Part shown: in pieces, positions 59,316 through 64,000 of the stretch
Numbering within the stretch: the stretch's first letter is position 1
Layout: the number at the start of each line of letters is the position of its first letter
Assembly (NCBI RefSeq): GCF_000265295.1
Contig: NC_018002.1
Coordinates: 620,001 to 684,000, forward strand
Reading direction: 5' to 3'
Source: Sulfurospirillum barnesii SES-3
GTDB lineage: Bacteria; Campylobacterota; Campylobacteria; Campylobacterales; Sulfurospirillaceae
Length of the DNA stretch: 64,000 nucleotides
Position numbers and translations under genes: made by a program
The notes under the pieces: model-generated
Seen by the model: the letters and a program-made list of their open reading frames with translations, nothing else
Databases searched by the model: none
Told to the model about the DNA's origin: nothing

Positions 59316-59882
59316 TTACATACGTGTTAATCGTGTGACAATTTGGTCAATACTGTCTGAAAAAAGTGAGTATAAAAACGGTTCTAAATCTTTAGAACTG
59401 TAAGAAGGTGCTATCCATTTACTTCCTTTTTGACGGAAGTTTTGGGTAATGACTTCATCGCCTTTGCGTGCAACAACTTCAATTTCAATTTCACCTTTAA
59501 GATTTGCATCGAAATTTTTATCGTTATAGACTAATTCAATATCTCTAATGGAAATTTCAACCACTAAAGAGGCTTCTGTTTTACTCGCATCCGTGTTAAA
59601 TCCCGCTAGATTAAGCGCATAACCTAAACCTTCTGTGTACTTGTCTGCAAAATTTTCATTGCTGAAGAAGTAAATAGCATCGCCGCCTTTTTGATCAACA
59701 TAACCAATAACATTTTTTTTGACACGTAAATCTTTGACAAAACGCACATAGATGGTCTTATTGTTGCGCAATGAAGGCCCTTTGTATTCGGATTGGTAGG
59801 ATTTAAGCATTAACGGTTCATTTTTATAGGCACACCCACTAAAAAGTATCAGTGAAAGTGTTATAAGAAAGAGGTATTTCAT
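59316..59882 (-). CDS. YajG-like lipoprotein
   Basis: A 188-residue lipoprotein with signal peptide MKYLFLITLSLILFSGC; the lipobox Cys is residue 17. The mature domain follows the DUF/YajG-like pattern of small outer-membrane-associated lipoproteins (KTIYVRFVKDLRVKKNVIGYV and a C-terminal LFSDSIDQIVTRL), with unknown function. ATG 59882 is chosen for GGGAG upstream and the signal peptide; the longer frame to 59909 lacks both. A small hairpin (59904-59920) lies in its leader behind a TATAAT box at 59934-59939. Confidence 0.8.
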   Translation of the reverse strand: MKYLFLITLSLILFSGCAYKNEPLMLKSYQSEYKGPSLRNNKTIYVRFVKDLRVKKNVIGYVDQKGGDAIYFFSNENFADKYTEGLGYALNLAGFNTDASKTEASLVVEISIRDIELVYNDKNFDANLKGEIEIEVVARKGDEVITQNFRQKGSKWIAPSYSSKDLEPFLYSLFSDSIDQIVTRLTRM

Positions 59883-59933
59883 GGTGGTTCTCCCTTGTGA
59901 TAAAAGCACGAAAGGTGCTTATAATGAGCGTGA

Positions 59934-59939
59934 ATTATA
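59934..59939 (-). promoter_or_regulatory. Putative -10 box for the YajG-like lipoprotein gene
   Basis: TATAAT on the minus strand. A second TATAAT, on the plus strand at 59920-59925, could serve nadK, so the 98-base divergent region appears to hold two face-to-face promoters. Confidence 0.4.
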
Positions 59940-59980
59940 GCATAATCGTTGATTAATAAAAGACACGATAGAATCAAATC

Positions 59981-60856
59981 ATGAAAATAACGAACCATAC
60001 TCATCTTTTAACACAGATTAAAACCGTAGGATTGGTGTGCAAGCCAAATGATACAACACTGATGCCTTATGTAGAGGAAATAAAGTCAGCATTGCAGTTG
60101 CAAGGTGTTGCTTTATTGATAGAGCAAACGAGTGCTCAGATGTTAGGTTACAAGGGTGTTTCTTTTGAGCAAATGTGCGAAGAGAGTGATTTTCTTATCT
60201 CGCTTGGAGGGGATGGAAGCCTCATCGCTTTGTGTCGAAAAAGCTTTGCATACCATAAGCCAGTCCTTGGTATTTATGCGGGACAATTAGGATTTTTAAC
60301 CGATATTCAAACCGATGAAATTAGACAGTTTATAGAGGAACTTTTTTTAGGTCATTACCGTATTGATATACGAATGATGCTCGAAATTTCTTTACATGTA
60401 AAAGGTAAAATAGAAAAGATAGTTGCCTTTAATGACATTGTTTTATCGCGTTCTAAAATATCCCATATGAGCACGATTAAAGCGTATGTTGATGGTAAAT
60501 TGTTTAATTCGTATTATGGCGATGGGCTGATTGTCTCAACACCAACAGGCTCAACGGCCTACAATCTCTCAGCAGGTGGCCCTGTGGTTTATCCACTCAC
60601 AGAAGCTTTAATTTTAACACCCATTTGTCCGCATTCTCTTTCTCAAAGACCCCTTGTTTTGCCTGTCGATTTTGAGATTTCTTTTGAAAGCGATGGAGAT
60701 ACCGTGATTGTTATCGATGGTCAAGATACGTATAATATGAATGAGATTGAACGAGTGTGTGTGCGCAGTGCTAAAGAGGGCGCACGGTTAATTCACAGTT
60801 TGGATAGAGACTATTTTGATGTATTAAAAAAGAAATTGCATTGGGGGCATGTGTGA
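59981..60856 (+). CDS. nadK: NAD kinase
   Basis: A 291-residue enzyme that phosphorylates NAD to NADP. The GGDGSLIALCRK motif (about residue 71), GQLGFLTDI and the glycine-rich TPTGSTAYNLSAGGPVV are conserved. It is divergent from the lipoprotein gene, and its stop overlaps the recN start (GTGA). This nadK-recN pair next to adk-aspS is the arrangement I remember from C. jejuni. A TTTACATGTAAA copy at 60391 encodes Ser-Leu-His-Val-Lys. Confidence 0.95.
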   Translation: MKITNHTHLLTQIKTVGLVCKPNDTTLMPYVEEIKSALQLQGVALLIEQTSAQMLGYKGVSFEQMCEESDFLISLGGDGSLIALCRKSFAYHKPVLGIYAGQLGFLTDIQTDEIRQFIEELFLGHYRIDIRMMLEISLHVKGKIEKIVAFNDIVLSRSKISHMSTIKAYVDGKLFNSYYGDGLIVSTPTGSTAYNLSAGGPVVYPLTEALILTPICPHSLSQRPLVLPVDFEISFESDGDTVIVIDGQDTYNMNEIERVCVRSAKEGARLIHSLDRDYFDVLKKKLHWGHV

Positions 60857-62394
60857 TAGAGCGTTTGTTAATCAAAAATCACCTTTCGTTTGCAGCGTGT
60901 CAGATGGAATTTGACAAGGGTTTGGTCGTCTTTACAGGACCTAGTGGGGCTGGAAAATCGGTTTTAATGCAGGCACTTTTGTCTTTGTTTGGGCATGGTG
61001 ACGTACATGCAGATATACTCGAAGCGACGATTGATAAAACATTAGGCTTAGAAGCGTTTGGTATCGAAGAAGAGAGCCCCAATATTTTTAAAGCGCTCAA
61101 AGCAAAAAATGCTCGCTATTTTATCAATGCACAAACGGTTTCAAAAAAAACGATGTTAGAACTTTCTCGCACATGTGTCAATTATTTATCCGTAAAAGAC
61201 AATAATGAGTTTGAAAACAGCCGTCTTTTGACGCTTCTTGATGGGGTATGTGCGAGTAAAAACCCACACCATAGGGAGGCAGTGTATGCCTTTAGCGCAC
61301 TTTTTTCAGAGTATACAACGTTTAAAGAGGCATTAGAAAGCATTGAAGAAGAAGAGAAAAAACTAGAAGACTTAAAAGAGTTTGCACGTTTTGAAATTGC
61401 CAAAATTGATGAAATTGCTCCAAAAATTGGCGAAGATGAAGCGTTGGTGCGTTTTAAAAAATCACTCTCAAAAAAAGAGAAAATAGAACAGGCTATGCAA
61501 AAAGCGGGTGAAATTTTCAAGAGTGAGAGCAGTGTGAATGAAGTTCTGACCTTAATGGAAGTAGATGGAAGCTTTTTTGATGCGTGCATGAATGAACTAA
61601 GGCTTATTTTTGAAAAACAAAATGAAACATTTGAAGCTTTGGATGAGATTGATGTGGAATCACTGCTTGATCGCATTGAAAAAATTGCCCAACTTAAAAA
61701 GCGTTACGGTTCCATAGAAGAAGCATTGGCACAAAGACAAAAAAAAGTAGAAGAACTTGCACGCTATGAAAACAGTGCCTTTGAAAAAGAGCAATTGGCG
61801 AAAAAAGTCGCTACTCTTAGCACAGAGGTGCAGAAACAGAGTGAGGCTATTTCAAAGGTACGTCATGCTTACTTAGGTTTGTTAGAAGAGCATTTAAATC
61901 ACTACCTTTCACAACTGTATATGCCTCCACTTACGCTTGAACTGGCAAAGAGTGGCGTACAAGAGCTTGGGTATGATGTCTTACATGTAAATCTAGGAAA
62001 AGTGGATTTAAAAAAAATAAGTTCGGGTGAATATAACCGTGTACGTTTGGCTTTTTTAGCAACGCACAATGCTTTTTTACTGGCAGATGGTGGTGTTTTA
62101 ATTTTGGATGAAATTGATGCCAATTTAAGCGGTAAAGAGTCAATGAGTGTTGCTAATGTTTTAAAAACACTCTCGCAAACATACCAAATTTTTGCTATTT
62201 CGCATCAACCCCAACTCTCTTCATGTGCAGACCAGCACTTTTTAGTGAGTAAAGATGCTTTACATGTAAGCCATGTTCATCCATTAAAAGCGGAGGAGCG
62301 AATTCGTGAATTAGCACGCATGGTCAGCGGTGAAAGTGTAAGCGAAGAAGCCCTCTCTTTTGCTAAATCATTGCTAGTTAGTAACAATATGTAA
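60853..62394 (+). CDS. recN: DNA repair protein RecN
   Basis: A 513-residue SMC-like ATPase acting in double-strand break repair. Walker A GPSGAGKSVLMQA is at about residue 29. Two coiled-coil arms (about 150-220 and 280-340) flank the hinge-like centre, and the C-terminal half has signature SSGEYNRVRLAF and Walker B GGVLILDEIDANLSG. It is about 40 residues shorter than E. coli RecN, mainly in the coiled coils. GTG 60853 overlaps the nadK stop; TTG 60841 would add four residues. Core copies of the palindrome at 61981 and 62260 encode Leu-His-Val-Asn and Leu-His-Val-Ser. Confidence 0.9.
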   Translation: MIERLLIKNHLSFAACQMEFDKGLVVFTGPSGAGKSVLMQALLSLFGHGDVHADILEATIDKTLGLEAFGIEEESPNIFKALKAKNARYFINAQTVSKKTMLELSRTCVNYLSVKDNNEFENSRLLTLLDGVCASKNPHHREAVYAFSALFSEYTTFKEALESIEEEEKKLEDLKEFARFEIAKIDEIAPKIGEDEALVRFKKSLSKKEKIEQAMQKAGEIFKSESSVNEVLTLMEVDGSFFDACMNELRLIFEKQNETFEALDEIDVESLLDRIEKIAQLKKRYGSIEEALAQRQKKVEELARYENSAFEKEQLAKKVATLSTEVQKQSEAISKVRHAYLGLLEEHLNHYLSQLYMPPLTLELAKSGVQELGYDVLHVNLGKVDLKKISSGEYNRVRLAFLATHNAFLLADGGVLILDEIDANLSGKESMSVANVLKTLSQTYQIFAISHQPQLSSCADQHFLVSKDALHVSHVHPLKAEERIRELARMVSGESVSEEALSFAKSLLVSNNM

Positions 62395-62397
62395 CAT

Positions 62398-62432
62398 ATC
62401 AAAGGGAAGAATTTTGTTTCTTCTCTTTTGAT
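62398..62432 (+). terminator. Terminator after recN
   Basis: ATCAAAGGGAAGAA pairs with TTCTTCTCTTTTGAT (one bulge and a wobble) across a short T-rich loop, 3 bases after the recN stop; a T-rich stretch follows about 15 bases on. The rest of the gap to 62555 must hold the permease promoter; TATAAAT and TAGAAT boxes are candidates. Confidence 0.6.
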
Positions 62433-62555
62433 GTAACAGATATACACATTTTTTATTTATTTTAGGTTTTATCGTCCTTTCTTCGTATAAATCTCATAGA
62501 CTCTTATTAGAATAAATGTATACTCATTTAGTCAAATCTTTAAAAGGAGTTTTGT

Positions 62556-64000
62556 ATGGGTTTAGGAATGCAAGCATTGTTTGCAGCACTGCCAATTATT
62601 GCCTCAGGTATTCTTCTCGTAGGGTTACGTATGAAAGCAAAAACAGCGATGCCAATTGTTTATGTTATGACCGCACTGATTGCTTTATTCGTGTGGGAGG
62701 TTTCTTTTAACAGAGTTCTTGCTTCAACATTGCAAGGCGTGGTGATTACGATTGCGGTATTGTGGATTATTTTTGGAGCAATTTTGCTTTTAAATACATT
62801 GAAGCATTCAGGTGCCGTAGCCGTTATTCGTAACGGTTTTAACGGTGTTAGTGCCGATAGACGAATCCAACTCATTATTGTCTGTTGGTTGTTTGGTGCT
62901 TTTATCGAAGGTGCGTCTGGTTTTGGAACGCCTGCTGCGATTGCTGCTCCTTTGATGGTAGCCCTAGGTTTTCCTGCAGCAGCAGCGGTAATGCTTGGTA
63001 TGATGGTTCAAAGCACACCTGTTACTTTTGGTGCTGTTGGAACGCCAATTCTTATTGGTGTCAATAGTGGGCTTGATAAAGCAGGCATTACAACTCGTTT
63101 AGGTGAAGTAGGTTCTAGTTGGGATGTGTATTTGCAAACAGTAGTGACAAATGTTGCGATAACACATGCGATTGTAGGTGTCTTAATCCCCTCTTTTATG
63201 GTCATGATGCTTACGCGTTTTTTTGGAAAAAACGCTTCATGGTCTGAAGGCTTGGCTGCCGTTCCCTTCGCTATTTTTGGTGGTTTGGCTTTTGTAATCC
63301 CTTATGCGATGACAGGTATTATACTTGGACCTGAATTTCCTTCTATTATTGGTGCACTTGTAGGGCTTCCTATTGTTGTTATGGGTGCAAAAAGTGGATT
63401 CTTAGTGCCTAAGCAATCTTGGGATTTTCCACCAGCAAGTGAATGGCCAGCCCATTGGATTGGTCAAATCGAAATTAGGTTAGATACATTAACTGAAAAA
63501 ACAAAAAAAATGTCACTTTTGGTAGCATGGTTACCGTATGTTATGGTTGCGGGTATTTTAGTATTGACCCGTGTGAGCCCTGAACTCAAAAAATTCTTAC
63601 TCTCTTTTAAAGTTGCGTTTGTAAATATTTTAGGTGAAAAAGGAATTAGTGGTTCTATTGAGCCTCTTTATTTGCCTGGCGGTATTATTGTTTTTGTTGT
63701 TTTATTGACCTATTTTCTACATGGCATGAAAGCCAAAGAGATGAGTGCAGCAATTGGTGAGTCAACCAAAGTGCTTTTGGGTGCTGGTTTCGTGCTTATT
63801 TTTACCGTTCCATTGGTTCGTATTTTAATTAACTCTGGTGTAAATGGTGCAGGTTTTGCTTCTATGCCCATTGTTATGGCGCAATACGTTTCAACAACCG
63901 TTGGTAGCATCTATCCTGTTTTTGCTCCATTTGTAGGTGCGATTGGTGCGTTTATCGCAGGAAGTAATACGGTTTCTAATATGATGTTGGCTCAATACCA
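62556..64000 (+). CDS. lctP: L-lactate permease (LctP family), 3' end outside window
   Basis: The first 481 codons of a polytopic permease, with no stop before the window ends. Recognisable family features are the N-terminal [16 protein letters not shown], the conserved [19 protein letters not shown] (about residues 112-130) and [17 protein letters not shown]. LctP imports L-lactate and D-lactate or glycolate with protons. The usual length is about 550 residues, so 70 or so are missing. AAAAGGAGT stands 6 bases before ATG 62556. The gene starts after the recN terminator and is probably the head of a lactate-use cluster beyond the window. Confidence 0.92.
   Translation, partial: MGLGMQALFAALPIIASGILLVGLRMKAKTAMPIVYVMTALIALFVWEVSFNRVLASTLQGVVITIAVLWIIFGAILLLNTLKHSGAVAVIRNGFNGVSADRRIQLIIVCWLFGAFIEGASGFGTPAAIAAPLMVALGFPAAAAVMLGMMVQSTPVTFGAVGTPILIGVNSGLDKAGITTRLGEVGSSWDVYLQTVVTNVAITHAIVGVLIPSFMVMMLTRFFGKNASWSEGLAAVPFAIFGGLAFVIPYAMTGIILGPEFPSIIGALVGLPIVVMGAKSGFLVPKQSWDFPPASEWPAHWIGQIEIRLDTLTEKTKKMSLLVAWLPYVMVAGILVLTRVSPELKKFLLSFKVAFVNILGEKGISGSIEPLYLPGGIIVFVVLLTYFLHGMKAKEMSAAIGESTKVLLGAGFVLIFTVPLVRILINSGVNGAGFASMPIVMAQYVSTTVGSIYPVFAPFVGAIGAFIAGSNTVSNMMLAQY

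Noticed and set aside
59904-59920. Leader hairpin of the YajG-like lipoprotein gene as a riboswitch
   Set aside because: The stem is only 6 bp with a 5-base loop and there is no conserved aptamer-like structure around it.
61182-61676. Minus-strand 164-codon Ser/Phe-rich frame opposite recN
   Set aside because: It is a typical antisense shadow of a Lys/Glu-rich coiled-coil coding region.

Overview
The window is a gene-dense stretch of an AT-rich bacterial chromosome. Its gene content and gene order point to Campylobacterota, most likely Sulfurospirillum or a close relative; the genus is an inference. Several blocks keep orders I remember from Campylobacter jejuni: pycB-pckA-argH, HIT-pheS-pheT-aroA-ispH-rpsA-serA, flgS next to a class V aminotransferase, rodA-rluD-flpA-trmB-ftsE-ftsX-(M23-like)-pyrH-rpoZ-spoT-tyrS-NMO-amidase, and adk-aspS-nadK-recN. 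I see no prophage, insertion sequence, rRNA or CRISPR array. There is one tRNA with a CAU anticodon.

Layout. 1-5.6 kb: C4/C3 carbon metabolism (PycB, OadB, PckA) and ArgH. 5.6-15.4 kb: a tightly overlapped housekeeping run (pheS-pheT-aroA-ispH, then rpsA, a small membrane-anchored protein and serA). 15.4-22 kb: a 10-TM membrane protein, then a TolC/adaptor/RND efflux operon whose pump is encoded as two half-proteins. 22-27 kb: a tiny coupled regulator operon (HTH protein plus a 54-residue protein), efp, a DJ-1 family gene and a MutS with a C-terminal HNH nuclease domain (MutS7 type). 27-32 kb: DUF2721, CvfB-like, HI0933-type flavoprotein, HemJ and a chemoreceptor. 32-38 kb: dnaE, flgS and a frameshifted cysteine desulfurase-like gene. 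38-43 kb: TrkH/TrkA potassium uptake, a small exported protein, tRNA and RodA. 43-56 kb: a long co-directional run covering RluD, a FlpA-like lipoprotein, TrmB, the FtsE-FtsX-EnvC-like division module, pyrH, rpoZ, spoT, tyrS, a nitronate monooxygenase and a peptidoglycan amidase. 56-64 kb: CinA-like, adk, aspS and a lipoprotein on the minus strand, then nadK, recN and a lactate permease cut by the window end.

The most striking signal is not a gene. The perfect 12-bp palindrome TTTACATGTAAA occurs 23 times by my reading, and its 10-bp core TTACATGTAA another 9 times. By base composition alone well under one copy is expected. Sixteen full copies lie inside coding regions, where they are always read as Leu-His-Val-Lys or Phe-Thr-Cys-Lys, so the motif leaves a mark on the proteins. 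Seven lie between genes. Twice two copies face each other and form the stem of a transcription terminator (after pckA and after the efflux operon). The copies are absent from most strongly conserved genes and cluster in others, with three full copies plus one core in about 0.8 kb of the flavoprotein gene. This resembles a highly iterated palindrome or an uptake/maintenance sequence, and I know of no described function for it in this group.
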